Assembly (NCBI GenBank): GCA_030426085.1 | Contig: JAUHYW010000074.1 | Location: 1 to 55,716, forward strand | Direction of reading: 5' to 3' | Length of the DNA stretch: 55,716 nt | Source of the DNA: a bacterium | Lineage (GTDB): Bacteria; Myxococcota_A; Bradymonadia; UBA7976; UBA1532 | Shown here: piece after piece, positions 45,132-54,709 of the stretch | Layout of the letters: every line of letters starts with the position of its first letter | How positions within the stretch are numbered: the stretch's first letter is position 1 | Position numbers and translations under genes: made by a program | Notes under the pieces: generated by a model | Told to the model about the DNA's origin: nothing | Databases searched by the model: none | Seen by the model: only the letters and a program-made list of their open reading frames with translations

Positions 45132-46433
45132 ATGACCGCGCTCGACCGCTTCTTCCCCCGCGACGCCGCGCTCTCGTCGGCGATCGACGACAGCCTGTCC
45201 GACATGGCCCGGGGCATGAGCCCCAGCAAGATCCTGGTGATCGCCTACGCGGTGAAGGCGGCCATCGAGTCGGGGGCCCCGGTGACCAACTTCACCGTGG
45301 GCGACTTCGCGCCGACCCAGTTCGGGGTGCCGAAGCTGCTCGCGCAGAAGATCGTCGCCGCGGTCGAGGCGGGGCACACCAACTATCCGCCGGCGTTCGG
45401 CATCCCCGAGCTGCGCACCGCCATCCGGCGGCACTACGCCTCGGCGCTGGGCCTCGACTACCCCGAGGAAGCCATCGTCGTCGCCTCGGGGGCCCGCCCG
45501 GCGCTGTACTCGGCCTACCGCTGCCTCGTCTCGCCCGGCGAGACGGTGCTGACCCCCGCGCCGAGCTGGAACAACGACAACTTCAGCCATCTCGTCGGGG
45601 CGAAGCACGTCGTGGTGCCCAGCCGCCCCGAGGACGCGTTCATGCCCACCGCCGAGCGCCTCGCGCCGGCCATCGGCGACGCCCGGCTGCTCATCCTCAA
45701 CTCGCCGATGAACCCCGCCGGCACCATGATGCGGGCCGAGCAGATGCGGGCCATCTGTCGGCTGGTGCTCGACGAGAACAAGCGCCGCGAGGCCGTCGGC
45801 GGGCGCAGCCTGTATCTGGTCTACGATCAGGTCTACCGCATGCTGACCTTCGGCGGCCGTGAGCACGTCACCCCGGTGGGGGTGATGCCCGAGATGGCCC
45901 GCTACACGCTCTTCTGCGACGCGATCAGCAAGTCGTTCGCCGCCACCGGGCTGCGGGTCGGCTGGATCGTCGCCCCGCCGTTCATCGCCGACCGGGTCAA
46001 GGCGCTGATGACCCACGTCGGCGCCTGGGCCCCCCGCCCCGAGCAGCACGCCACCGCCGCGCTGCTGGGCGACGACGACGCGATCACCGCCTGGCTGAGC
46101 GAGTTCCGGGGGGCGCTCGAGGCCCGCCTCGACCGGCTGCACGACGCCTTCACCCGCTGGGCGGCCGAGGGGCTGCCGGTCAAGGCCATCGCCCCCGAGG
46201 GCGCGATCTACCTCAGCGTGCACTTCGACCTCGAGGGGCGGCCCGACTTCCCCGACGAGGACGCGGTGCGCACCTGGCTGCTCGACGAAGCCGGCTGCGC
46301 GCTCATCCCGTTCAGCGCGTTCGGCGACCACCACAACCGGGGCTGGTTCCGGTTCAGCGTCGGCGCGGTCGGCCTCGACGAGATCGACGCCTGCCTCGGG
46401 CGGCTGTACCCTGCGCTGAAGGCGCTCGGGTGA
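45132..46433 (+). CDS. PLP-dependent class I/II aminotransferase
   Basis: The 433-residue protein has the fold type I aminotransferase pattern: FTVGDFAPTQFGVP near residue 54, NYPPAFGIPELRTAI, NSPMNPAGTMM (binding PLP phosphate and ring), LVYDQVYRML and the Schiff-base Lys in DAISKSFAATGLRVGW. A C-terminal Arg in WFRFSVG contacts the carboxylate. It resembles aspartate/aromatic aminotransferases of the AspC-like branch. The substrate cannot be set. GGAGGG precedes the ATG. It lies 48 bp after lipA, so it may be read from the same transcript, though the pathway link is not obvious. Confidence 0.92.
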   Translation: MTALDRFFPRDAALSSAIDDSLSDMARGMSPSKILVIAYAVKAAIESGAPVTNFTVGDFAPTQFGVPKLLAQKIVAAVEAGHTNYPPAFGIPELRTAIRRHYASALGLDYPEEAIVVASGARPALYSAYRCLVSPGETVLTPAPSWNNDNFSHLVGAKHVVVPSRPEDAFMPTAERLAPAIGDARLLILNSPMNPAGTMMRAEQMRAICRLVLDENKRREAVGGRSLYLVYDQVYRMLTFGGREHVTPVGVMPEMARYTLFCDAISKSFAATGLRVGWIVAPPFIADRVKALMTHVGAWAPRPEQHATAALLGDDDAITAWLSEFRGALEARLDRLHDAFTRWAAEGLPVKAIAPEGAIYLSVHFDLEGRPDFPDEDAVRTWLLDEAGCALIPFSAFGDHHNRGWFRFSVGAVGLDEIDACLGRLYPALKALG

Positions 46434-46467
46434 GCGCGGCTACGCCGACGAGCGACGTGGAGGTCGG

Positions 46468-48708
46468 ATGAGTCAGGTCGCGGTGGACGCCGGCAGCGCG
46501 CGTCGTCTGGGCACGTTCGGGGGGGTCTTCACCCCGAGCATCCTGACGATCCTCGGCGTCATCATGTACCTGCGCTTCGGCTGGGTCGTGGGCAACGTCG
46601 GCCTCGCCGGGGCGATCCTGGTCGTCTTCATCAGCCACGTCATCTCGCTGACGACCGGGCTGTCGGTCTCGTCGATCGCCACCAACCGCACGGTGGGCGC
46701 CGGCGGGGCCTACTTCATGATCAGCCGCTCGCTCGGGGCCCCGGCCGGAGCCGCGATCGGCATCCCGCTCTTCTTCGCCCAGGCGCTCTCGGTCACCTTC
46801 TACATCGTCGGCTTCGTCGAGGCGCTGGGCTACCTGCTGCCCGAGACCACCGGCAACCCGTGGCTCGACATCCTCATCGACCCCCGGGTGCTGGGCACCG
46901 CCACCAACCTGCTGCTGTGCCTCATCGCCGCCAAGAGCGCCGAGGCGGCGATCAAAGCCCAGTACGTGGTCATGGCGGCCATCGGGCTGTCGCTGGTCTC
47001 GTTCTTCGGGGGGGTGATCTCGGGCGGGGGGGACGGCACCGTCGCCACCCCCGAGACCATCGAGTGGTTCACCGACGACGGGGTCGGCTTCGCGGCGGTG
47101 TTCGCGGTGTTCTTCCCGGCGGTCACCGGCATCATGGCCGGGGTCAGCATGTCGGGCGACCTCAAGGACGCCCGCCGCTCGCTGCCCCGGGGCACGCTGT
47201 TCGCGATCCTGGCCGGGTTCGTGATCTACATGACCTTCCCGTTCGCGCTCGGCCTCAGCGCCGACCTCGGCACGCTGCGCGACAGCAACGAGATCGTCTT
47301 CGCGCTCTCGCTCTCGCCGATGCTCATCTACGCCGGGGTGTGGGGCGCGACGCTGTCGAGCGCGGTGGGCAGCATCCTCGCGGCGCCGCGCACGCTCCAG
47401 GCGCTGGCGATGGACGGCCTCGCCCCCCGGCTCTTCGCCCGGGGGCACGGCCCGGCCAACGAGCCCCGCATCGGGCTGGCGTTCACCTTCGTGCTGGCCC
47501 AGGTGGGGGTGCTCATCGGCAGCCTCGACCTCATCGCGCCGGTGCTGACGATGTTCTTCCTGGCGACCTACGGCATCACCAACCTCGCCTGCGGGCTCGA
47601 GCGCTGGGCCCAGAACCCCAGCTTCCGGCCGACCTTCGGGGTCTCGGCGATCATCAGCCTCGGGGGGGCCATCGCCTGCTTCTACGTGATGAGCATCATC
47701 GACCTCGGGGCGATGGTCGCCGCGTGCTTCATCTGCGGGCTCATCTACCTGCACGTCGAGCGGCGCACGCTCAACACCACCTTCGGCGACGCCCGCCACG
47801 GGCTGTGGTCGGCGCTGGTGCGCACCGCGCTGCGCAACCTGCACCGGGTCGAGTACCACGACCAGAACTGGCGCCCGAACCTGCTCATCTTCGGCGGCCC
47901 GCCCACCCGGCGGCGCTACCTGCTCGACCTCGGGGCCTCGGTGGTGCAGGAGCGGGGCATCGTCTCCTACATCCAGATGCTCGAGGGCGACGTGCGCCCG
48001 CTCGCCCCCGAGCGCAAGAGCGCCAGTGAGCGGCTCGACGTGCTCGCCCAGGACTACCCGGGGGTCTTCTTCAGGGCCGACATCGTGCCCGAGGTCTACC
48101 GGGGCATCACCACGATCACCCAGTCGTACGGCATCGGCAGCCTCGAGGCGAACACCGTCATGCTCGGCTGGCTGCGCAAGCGGGAGCGGGCCCCGGCCTA
48201 CTTCGCGATGCTGCGCGAGCTGACCGACCTCGACAACACGCTGATGCTGGTGCACCACGACCCTCGCCGGGGCTACGGCGGGCAGAAGCGGGTGCACGTC
48301 TGGTGGGGCGGCTTGCAGGCCAACGGGGGCATGATGCTCTTGCTGGCCTACCTCATCACCAGCCACGACCGCTGGCGCCCGGCCGAGGTCACCTGCCTGA
48401 CGGTGGTCGACGACGCGGGCGACGTGGCCCGGGCCGAGGCCGGCCTGCGGCGGGTCTTCGAGAGCGCCCGGCTCGAGGCCACCCCCCGGGTGCTGCTGCG
48501 CGAAGGGCGCGCCATCCGGGACATCATGGCCACCGAGAGCGCCGACGCCGACCTCGCGCTGCTCGGGCTGCGGCTGCCCGAGGAGACCGACGAGCCGGAG
48601 GCCGTCTTCGACCACTACGCCCACCTGCTCGAGGTGCTGCCGAGCGCGGTGCTGGTGCACAGCGGGGGCGCCTTCGACGCGGCGCCGGTGCTGTTCGACG
48701 AGGACTGA
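46468..48708 (+). CDS. SLC12-like cation-chloride/amino-acid transporter
   Basis: The 746-residue protein has an APC-superfamily membrane domain (about 15-430, roughly 12 helices), starting GTFGGVFTPSILTILGVIMY, the pattern of Na/K/Cl cotransporters of the SLC12 family. The remaining 310 residues form a soluble C-terminal region with NWRPNLLIFGG and a later universal-stress-like segment (ADADLALLGLRLPEE), also as in SLC12. Ion or amino-acid specificity cannot be read. GTGGAGG precedes the ATG. It lies 34 bp after the aminotransferase gene. The hairpin region at 48817-48936 follows and may end this transcript as well. Confidence 0.9.
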   Translation: MSQVAVDAGSARRLGTFGGVFTPSILTILGVIMYLRFGWVVGNVGLAGAILVVFISHVISLTTGLSVSSIATNRTVGAGGAYFMISRSLGAPAGAAIGIPLFFAQALSVTFYIVGFVEALGYLLPETTGNPWLDILIDPRVLGTATNLLLCLIAAKSAEAAIKAQYVVMAAIGLSLVSFFGGVISGGGDGTVATPETIEWFTDDGVGFAAVFAVFFPAVTGIMAGVSMSGDLKDARRSLPRGTLFAILAGFVIYMTFPFALGLSADLGTLRDSNEIVFALSLSPMLIYAGVWGATLSSAVGSILAAPRTLQALAMDGLAPRLFARGHGPANEPRIGLAFTFVLAQVGVLIGSLDLIAPVLTMFFLATYGITNLACGLERWAQNPSFRPTFGVSAIISLGGAIACFYVMSIIDLGAMVAACFICGLIYLHVERRTLNTTFGDARHGLWSALVRTALRNLHRVEYHDQNWRPNLLIFGGPPTRRRYLLDLGASVVQERGIVSYIQMLEGDVRPLAPERKSASERLDVLAQDYPGVFFRADIVPEVYRGITTITQSYGIGSLEANTVMLGWLRKRERAPAYFAMLRELTDLDNTLMLVHHDPRRGYGGQKRVHVWWGGLQANGGMMLLLAYLITSHDRWRPAEVTCLTVVDDAGDVARAEAGLRRVFESARLEATPRVLLREGRAIRDIMATESADADLALLGLRLPEETDEPEAVFDHYAHLLEVLPSAVLVHSGGAFDAAPVLFDED

Positions 48709-48781
48709 GGCCGCGCGGTCCGCGCAAGGGCGCGAAATCCGGACGAATTCAGCCCAATAGAAGAAAAAGAGCCAAAAAGAG

Positions 48782-48810
48782 TTGCATCGACGGTCGGACT
48801 TCTCTAATGT
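48782..48810 (+). promoter_or_regulatory. candidate promoter of small RNA
   Basis: TTGCAT (48782-48787), a 17-nt spacer and TAATGT (48805-48810) are placed so that transcription would start near 48817, the first base of hairpin 1. The upstream 60 bp are unusually A-rich for this window (AGAAGAAAAAGAGCCAAAAA), as in an UP element. The match to consensus hexamers is only partial. Confidence 0.45.
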
Positions 48811-48816
48811 CGCAAC

Positions 48817-48936
48817 TGGCTCGTCACCACGCTGTACCCTGCCCAACAGCGACGAGCCATGTTCTCGTGTCGAGTGCCCGACGACACGAGAACCGAGGCG
48901 ACGGCCGCCGCCCATGGCCGTCGCCTCACTTTTTTT
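48817..48936 (+). ncRNA. candidate three-hairpin small RNA
   Basis: Three hairpins stand back to back with one-base spacers. H1 (48817-48859) pairs TGGCTCGTC with GACGAGCCA and, inside, GCTGT with ACAGC, with a 5-nt bulge. H2 (48861-48893) is a perfect 12-bp stem, GTTCTCGTGTCG with CGACACGAGAAC. H3 (48895-48927) is a perfect 12-bp stem, GAGGCGACGGCC with GGCCGTCGCCTC, followed by seven T residues, a classic intrinsic terminator. Every loop contains GCCC (48841, 48876 and 48910). The region lies between two convergent genes and has no open frame that looks real. Predicted size is about 120 nt. Confidence 0.72.
48895..48936 (+). terminator. Rho-independent terminator
   Basis: A perfect 12-bp G/C-rich stem with a 9-nt loop is followed by AC and seven T residues (48930-48936). 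It is the only textbook intrinsic terminator in the window. It would end the small RNA and any read-through from the SLC12-like gene. Confidence 0.9.
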
Positions 48937-48963
48937 CGAATCCCCCATCCCGAATCGAACCCA

Positions 48964-50424
48964 TCAGGTGCCCTCGCCGGACACCGCCGCCCCCGAGAGC
49001 ATCCGGGCGATCGCGCCGTGCCCCGCCGCGCGGGCGGCGTCCTCCGGGGTGTGGCCCCAACGGTCGCGGGGGACCACCCCCGCGCCCTGACCGATGAGGA
49101 ACCGGCAGATCTCGCCGTGCCCGTTCGCCGCGGCGACGTGCAGCGGCGTGCGCCCGTCGTAATCGGGCAGATCGGGCGCGGCCCCCTCTTCGACGAGCGC
49201 CCGCAGCGTCGGCAGGTCGCCGTGGCTCGCCGCGGCGCACATCACCACCGGCAGCAGCGCCCGGTTGATCTCGCGGCGCACCTCGAGCTGCCCCTCACCC
49301 GGGGCGAGCGCCGAGGCCACCCCCCGCACGAAGCGGCTGTCGGCGAAGTCGAACCGCGGCCGCTCGACGGGCACCGTCATCTCGCCCCGCAGGTCGACCG
49401 CCATCCACCGGCGCACCTCGTCGACCGACAGCTCCGACCGGCTGAGCAGATAGGCCAGCTTGGTCAGCGCGGCCTCGGGGGTCATGTCGGCCCCGCCCAC
49501 GACCCCCGCCTCGGCCAGCGCCCGCCCGCCCACGTAGTCCGGCTTCACCGTGCCCCGGGGGCACTGGGTGCAGTTGACGATGACGATGCCCGCCTCGGTC
49601 GCCCGCCGCAGCACGTCGAGGAAGTCGGGCCGGATGTCGGGCACGTTGCCCGCCCCGAAGGTCTCGAGCACCACCCCCCGCAGCGGCGGCTGGAGGAAGT
49701 TGCCCAGGATGTCGGCGGTGATGCCCGGAAACACCCGCAGCGCCGCCACGTTCGACTCGGTGATCGGGCGCACGACCAGCGGCCCCCGGGGCATGCGCCG
49801 CACCCGGTGCCAGGCCACGTCGACCCCGATGCCCACCTCGGCGAGCGGGGGAAAATTGGTCGACTGGAACGCGTCGAGCCCCGAGGCGTCCATCTTGCGG
49901 GTGCGGTTGCCCCGCATCAGCTTGTGATGAAAGTAGAGCCCCACCTCGGGGATGTGGAAATGCCCGGCGACGGTCAACGCCCCCAGCAGATTGTCCAGCG
50001 CGTCGTTGCGGTTCTCGATCAGCGGGATCTGGGAGCCGGTGATCACGACCGGCTTGCCCAGGTTGCGCAGCATGAACGACAGCGCCGAGGCCGAGTAGGC
50101 CATCGTATCGGTGCCGTGCAGGATGACGAAGGCGTCGAACTCGTCGTAGAGCCGGGCGATCTCCTCGGCCATGCGCACCCAGTCGGCCATGTCCATGTTC
50201 GACGAGTCGAGCAGCGGCGAGTACTCCTCGAGGTGCCACCGCACCACCCGCCCGAACTGGGAGACCGGCATCGTGCCCCGCGGCCGCTCGGGGTCCTGGA
50301 ACTGCGCCATCCGCCCCAGCAGACCGCCGAGCAGGCCCGGCTCGGGCGCGTAGCCCCGGGGCGTGCGCTGCATGCCGATCGTGCCGCCGACATACATGAC
50401 CAGGACGCGAGGCTCGTCGGTCAT
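48964..50424 (-). CDS. type I asparaginase with C-terminal ankyrin repeats
   Basis: The 486-residue protein has an L-asparaginase I-type domain (about 1-350). The catalytic Thr15 is in YVGGTIGM and the second motif is ILHGTDTMAY (Thr105, Asp106). GKPVVITGSQIPL and NCTQCPRGTV are further family segments. The C-terminal 130 residues include ankyrin repeats (DGRTPLHVAAANGHGEICRFL, then DRWGHTPEDAARAAGHGAIA). The same domain order is known in animal 60-kDa lysophospholipase/asparaginase and some bacterial proteins. There is no signal peptide, so it acts in the cytoplasm on asparagine. The ankyrin part may bind a partner. It is divergent from the gene at 50523. Confidence 0.93.
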   Translation of the reverse strand: MTDEPRVLVMYVGGTIGMQRTPRGYAPEPGLLGGLLGRMAQFQDPERPRGTMPVSQFGRVVRWHLEEYSPLLDSSNMDMADWVRMAEEIARLYDEFDAFVILHGTDTMAYSASALSFMLRNLGKPVVITGSQIPLIENRNDALDNLLGALTVAGHFHIPEVGLYFHHKLMRGNRTRKMDASGLDAFQSTNFPPLAEVGIGVDVAWHRVRRMPRGPLVVRPITESNVAALRVFPGITADILGNFLQPPLRGVVLETFGAGNVPDIRPDFLDVLRRATEAGIVIVNCTQCPRGTVKPDYVGGRALAEAGVVGGADMTPEAALTKLAYLLSRSELSVDEVRRWMAVDLRGEMTVPVERPRFDFADSRFVRGVASALAPGEGQLEVRREINRALLPVVMCAAASHGDLPTLRALVEEGAAPDLPDYDGRTPLHVAAANGHGEICRFLIGQGAGVVPRDRWGHTPEDAARAAGHGAIARMLSGAAVSGEGT

Positions 50425-50522
50425 CGGGCTCCTCCGTGCGCGGGATCCGCCCGCATCGGGCCTCACCGCCCCCGACCCCGTCAACCCCTTGCAGCCCGCG
50501 CCCCGGCGGGCCACGGTGCCCC

Positions 50523-51998
50523 ATGACCGACGACCGACCCCCGACCGCCGTGGCGAAGCAGAACCGGACCCGCACCCTGCTCGTGGTGGGCATCGTGCTC
50601 TTCGGCGCGCTCGGCGTCTTCCTGCAATTCCGCCTCGCCGCCCAGCGGGAGGCCGCCGCCGACGCCGCCGCCAACCGCCCCGAGGCCCGGGCCCGGGCGG
50701 CCATCGCCGAGGCCGACCGCCACACGCTGGACAAGGACTACCGCCAGGCCTGGGCCGCCTTGCAGGCCGCCGCCGCCGCGCTCGACGAGGCCCGCGCCGA
50801 GCGCCCCGAGGCGCCCGACCTCGAGCGGGGGCAGCTCATCGTGACCCGGCGCATGGCCCACATGGCCGAGCAGTCGGGCATCGACGCCGCGCCGGGGCCG
50901 CTCTTCGAAGAGGCCGAGCAGCGCGCCATCGCCGCGTTCGACGCCGACCGCACCGCCGAGCAGGCCCGCAGCGACCGGCTCTCCACCGCCCGGGAGCGGG
51001 CCGACCACATGACCCGCCGCGACCGGCCGACCGACGCCGCCCGCATCACCCGGGCCGCCGCCGAGGCGGTCGAGGCGTCCACCGACGTCCTGCCGCTCGC
51101 CGGGCCGGTGCTGGCGCTGCTCGGCGAGACCTGGCTCGACGCCGCCCGGGCCCACGCCGCCGCCGGGCAGAAGGCCGAGGCGCTCGACGCCGCGGCCCGG
51201 GCGCTGACCCACACCGAGGCCGGCCGGGGCGCCGACGAAGATCCGATCAGCGCCGCCGGGCGGGCCTACGGGGCCGCCGCGGCCGCGGTCGAGATCGCCG
51301 AGGCGGTCGAAGACCCCGCCGCCGCGGCCCGCTTCGAGCGGGAGGCGGTGCGCATCCTGCGCCGCCGGCGGGGCATGCAGCCGGACGACGTCGCCATCCG
51401 CCGCACGCTGGCCGCCCGGCTGGTGCGGCTCGCCGACCACGCCGAGGAGGCCGACGATCACGACGGCGCGTCAGCGCTGCACACCGAGGCGGTCGAGCTG
51501 CGGCGGACGCTGGCGAAGCAGTACCCCGCCGACAAGGCGGTGCGCCGCGATCTGGTGCGGGGGCTGAACCAGCTCGGGGCGTACCACTCGAGCCGCGACC
51601 GGGACGAAGACGCGCTGAAGATGTACGCCGAGGCCGCCGAGCAGGCCGAAGGGCTCGACGCCGAGGGCCTGCGCACCCGGATCATCGCCATGGGCAACCA
51701 CGCCCAGCTCCTCGGGCGGCTCGACCGCACCCGCGAGGCCCGGGACGTCGCCGCCGCGGCCCACGCCCTGGCCGTCGAGCGGGCCGACGCCCACCCCGCC
51801 GACCGCCAGGCCGCGGTGGACGCCGCCCGGGCCGGCCTGCGCTTCGCCCGCCTGCTGCGGGCCCCGCCGGGCGCCGACCGCCGCCGGGCGAAGGCCGTCG
51901 CCCGCGCCGCCCGGGCCCGGCTGGACGACCTGGGGACGCTCAACGCCCGGGCGGTCGAGATCAACGGCGCGCTCGAGAGCCTCATCCGCGAGCTGTGA
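50523..51998 (+). CDS. membrane-anchored helical repeat (TPR-like) protein
   Basis: The 491-residue protein has one N-terminal transmembrane helix (about 19-38, [18 protein letters not shown]). Nearly all the rest is Ala/Glu/Arg-rich helix. Weak TPR-like pairs can be seen ([40 protein letters not shown]), and the C-terminal half resembles the tetratricopeptide tails found next to some protein kinases. I do not recognise the family. The soluble part should face the periplasm or cytoplasm depending on helix orientation, which I cannot fix; the Arg/Lys before the helix favours a cytoplasmic N-terminus. High Ala content makes coiled segments possible. Confidence 0.7.
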   Translation: MTDDRPPTAVAKQNRTRTLLVVGIVLFGALGVFLQFRLAAQREAAADAAANRPEARARAAIAEADRHTLDKDYRQAWAALQAAAAALDEARAERPEAPDLERGQLIVTRRMAHMAEQSGIDAAPGPLFEEAEQRAIAAFDADRTAEQARSDRLSTARERADHMTRRDRPTDAARITRAAAEAVEASTDVLPLAGPVLALLGETWLDAARAHAAAGQKAEALDAAARALTHTEAGRGADEDPISAAGRAYGAAAAAVEIAEAVEDPAAAARFEREAVRILRRRRGMQPDDVAIRRTLAARLVRLADHAEEADDHDGASALHTEAVELRRTLAKQYPADKAVRRDLVRGLNQLGAYHSSRDRDEDALKMYAEAAEQAEGLDAEGLRTRIIAMGNHAQLLGRLDRTREARDVAAAAHALAVERADAHPADRQAAVDAARAGLRFARLLRAPPGADRRRAKAVARAARARLDDLGTLNARAVEINGALESLIREL

Positions 51999-52053
51999 GG
52001 TGACGGCGGCGGCCGGGCGTCGCCGGATCCAGGCCCGACCTGGAGCGGCCTCC

Positions 52054-52083
52054 TTGCTGCGCACCCGCGGCGCCGCGCATACT
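52054..52083 (+). promoter_or_regulatory. candidate promoter of the eCIS-core protein gene
   Basis: TTGCTG (52054-52059), an 18-nt spacer and CATACT (52078-52083) precede the ATG by 30 bp. A start near 52090 would leave a 24-nt leader containing GAGGGG. Confidence 0.42.
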
Positions 52084-52113
52084 GGAGCGACGGAAGAGCC
52101 GAGGGGCCCCACA

Positions 52114-54189
52114 ATGGAGCTGCACCGCAACTCACCCGCTTTCGAGGGTGCGCGGGAGACCGCTGACGTACAGTCATCCACCACCGAGAAGCCCGGCGTC
52201 TGGCTGCAGCGGCGCCGGGACACATCCAGAGCGCGCCGGGGGCAGGCGCGCGACATCCGTCGGGCCTTGCAGGGCCGGGGTGCGATCGGGGCCGACGACG
52301 CCCACCGGATCGCGGGCCAGGGGGTCAGCGGCAGCGGCGGCGCCCTGCCCCACGGCGAGGCGATCCAGGCCGCGTTCGGTCGCCACGACATCTCGAACGT
52401 GCAGGCCCACGTCGGCGGCCGGGCGGCCGACGCCAGCGCAGCCCTCGGCGCCAGCGCCTACGCCACCGGCCAGGACGTGGCCTTTGCCCAGAACCCCGAC
52501 CTGCACACCGCTGCCCACGAGGCGGCCCACGTCGTGCAACAGCGCCAGGGGGTCTCGCTCAAGGGCGGCGTCGGGCAGGAGGGCGACGTCTACGAGCGCC
52601 ACGCCGACGCGGTGGCCGATCGGGTGGTGCAGGGCCGCTCGGCCGAGGGCCTGCTCGACCGCGGGCCGGGCGGGGCCGGCGGAGCAGGAGGCGTACAGCG
52701 CCGGTCGAACGGCGAGGCCGTGCAATTCGAAGACGGCCCGATGTGCGGCCCCGACGGCCAGACCGTAGGCGGCACGAGCCCCGACCAGAGCACCGGGCCC
52801 GGCAGCGACCTCAACCTCGTCACCGGGGCCTACACCCAGGTCAACGTCACCGCCCGCATCCCGATCGGCGTGCCCGGCCTGACCCTCGACGTCTCGCTCA
52901 CCGGCAAGTACACCGAAGGCAGCGAGGGCGCCAACCGTTTCATCGAGGCCGAAGGCGTGGCCCAGATCAGCCTCTCGTACCGGCTGCTCTTCCTGCGGTT
53001 GAGCGTGTTCCTGCGGGGCGGCCTCAAGTTCAAGGTGCGCAACAGCTCGGGCTGGAACGCCGCCTTCAACGCCGCCTGCGAAGACATCTCGCACTGGGTC
53101 GCCGCCAGCCACCTCTCCGACCTGCCGGCCAAGAAGGGCGAGGTCTCCGACGAGTACGACGACTTCATCGAGAGCATCCGCAGCGAGTTCTCGTGGATCC
53201 GGGGCGACAGCAGCAGCGAGCGGCACGGCGAGCTGAGCACCGAGAGCGACGGCTGGTTCAACGACAGCGCACTGACCAACATCCTGCAGGCGCGCACCGC
53301 CCTGATCGACGGGGTGCGCGATGTCTTCTCCGACCTCGGCGCCGAGACCACGGTCATCGGGTCGAACGTCTACCCCAACCCCACCTGGATCGTCAGCCAG
53401 GTCAACGCCCACAGCGAAGGCGAGACGATCTCCCGGACGCAGTTCTACGCGCTGCGCGACCGGCTCATCGCCGAGGCCAACGGCAAGAACACGCAGATGC
53501 AGGCGTCGATGGACAACGTGCCGGCCCTGGCCAACAACCCCGATGTCGAGTTCGAAGCCAACGTGCAGATGGGGGTCGACGCCAGCATCAACGTCACCGA
53601 CAACGCCGAGGCTTCGATCCAACTCGGGGCGGGGCTGCGCATCACCGACGGCATGGGCGACACCACGTTCGATACGAGCGCCCGGACCGTCTACTTCGCC
53701 TCGGCCTCGGTCAGCGGCACCATCGGCAGCACCTCGATCACGGGCCAGCTCGCCTACGAGGGCGTCGGCGAGCGAGCCACCGAGCCCGACCAGGTCAAGG
53801 TCAGCGGCCAGGTACTCGCCGGAGTCGCCGACACGGTCGAAGACCCCGAAGCCTACGGCTCGACGCTGACCGGCGTGCGCGACCGGCTGATGCGCGCCGG
53901 CCGGGGCGCCGCCGCTGGGGGCCAGGCCATCCTCGGGGCGATCAGGACGTCGCTGGTGCGCGAGATGCAACAGACCCGCGGCCCGCGGTGGAGCAACGGC
54001 GGCAGCAGTCGGGCCGGCTTCGCCGTCGAGCTCAAGTTCAAGCGCAACGCGGCGGGCGAGATGGTGGCCGACAGCGTGAAGGTCGAGTTCGTCTCGGTCA
54101 CCGCGATGGAGGCGCAGGCCGGCGTGCTCTCGGGCAGCATCGAGACCGGCACCTCGGTCGGCCTCGAGGTCTCGAACCTCTCCGGCTGA
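52114..54189 (+). CDS. DUF4157 (eCIS core domain) protein with novel C-terminus
   Basis: This 691-residue protein has an N-terminal DUF4157 / eCIS-core domain at about 78-185: [38 protein letters not shown] and [15 protein letters not shown]. The HExxH (135-139) and the following Glu161 suggest an intact zincin site. DUF4157 proteins are typical companions and cargo of extracellular contractile injection systems. The C-terminal 480 residues are beta-rich, with repeated Gly/Ser/Thr segments and two stretches of regular strands (about 240-300, 485-570). They match no toxin family I know. There is no signal peptide. The start fits GAGGGG upstream. No eCIS sheath, tube or baseplate genes lie in this window. 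Confidence 0.8.
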   Translation: MELHRNSPAFEGARETADVQSSTTEKPGVWLQRRRDTSRARRGQARDIRRALQGRGAIGADDAHRIAGQGVSGSGGALPHGEAIQAAFGRHDISNVQAHVGGRAADASAALGASAYATGQDVAFAQNPDLHTAAHEAAHVVQQRQGVSLKGGVGQEGDVYERHADAVADRVVQGRSAEGLLDRGPGGAGGAGGVQRRSNGEAVQFEDGPMCGPDGQTVGGTSPDQSTGPGSDLNLVTGAYTQVNVTARIPIGVPGLTLDVSLTGKYTEGSEGANRFIEAEGVAQISLSYRLLFLRLSVFLRGGLKFKVRNSSGWNAAFNAACEDISHWVAASHLSDLPAKKGEVSDEYDDFIESIRSEFSWIRGDSSSERHGELSTESDGWFNDSALTNILQARTALIDGVRDVFSDLGAETTVIGSNVYPNPTWIVSQVNAHSEGETISRTQFYALRDRLIAEANGKNTQMQASMDNVPALANNPDVEFEANVQMGVDASINVTDNAEASIQLGAGLRITDGMGDTTFDTSARTVYFASASVSGTIGSTSITGQLAYEGVGERATEPDQVKVSGQVLAGVADTVEDPEAYGSTLTGVRDRLMRAGRGAAAGGQAILGAIRTSLVREMQQTRGPRWSNGGSSRAGFAVELKFKRNAAGEMVADSVKVEFVSVTAMEAQAGVLSGSIETGTSVGLEVSNLSG

Positions 54190-54205
54190 GCCGACCGGCG
54201 CTCGC

Positions 54206-54706
54206 TCAGCCCCTCGCCGGCAGCAGGTGCCCATCGGGCATGCGCCCGTAGCGCCGATGGCGGAAGCCGACCTCGAAGATCCGCCCCGGCACCGCTTGCC
54301 CCACCGAGATGAAGGTCCACAGCCCGGCGTCGAGCAGGGCCGACCCCTCGTCGCCGCTCAACGCCCCGATCATCTGCCGCACCTCCGCGGCGAGATCATC
54401 GCCGGGGAACCACTGCGCCAACCGGCCCGGAGCGAGGAACAACGTCACCCGGTGAGGCCGCTCCGGGTCGAGCCCATCGCCCAGGGCCTCGGTGCGATGG
54501 CCGGCGTCGGTCTCGAACAGCCCGGCCTCGAGCACCTGCACCCCGACCATCGGTTCGAACTCCACATCGATCTCGAAGCCCCGAACCCGCGCGCCGCTGT
54601 GCTGCAGCGTCACCCGTTGGAGCCGGGCCTGCACCGGCCCGACGCAGCTCTCGAAGCGCAGCGGACGGTCGAGGGTCGCCCGCACGAACTCGACCCGCGT
54701 CGCCAT
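54206..54706 (-). CDS. hypothetical protein
   Basis: This 166-residue protein has no signal peptide, membrane segment or family signature that I recognise. Codon third positions are strongly G/C as in neighbouring genes, and the frame is preceded by a lipoprotein gene whose stop is 3 bp before this ATG, which supports a real two-gene operon. The sequence alternates short beta-like segments ([35 protein letters not shown]) and ends [18 protein letters not shown]. It converges with the eCIS-core gene, with 16 bp between the stops. It might be an immunity or accessory protein for that gene, but nothing in the sequence proves it. Confidence 0.65.
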   Translation of the reverse strand: MATRVEFVRATLDRPLRFESCVGPVQARLQRVTLQHSGARVRGFEIDVEFEPMVGVQVLEAGLFETDAGHRTEALGDGLDPERPHRVTLFLAPGRLAQWFPGDDLAAEVRQMIGALSGDEGSALLDAGLWTFISVGQAVPGRIFEVGFRHRRYGRMPDGHLLPARG

Positions 54707-54709
54707 CCC

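Noticed and set aside
52174-54234. A 686-codon open frame on the minus strand opposite the eCIS-core gene
   Set aside because: It has the Ala/Gly/Val/Asp/His composition of antisense shadows and no domain, whereas the plus strand encodes DUF4157 with HExxH.
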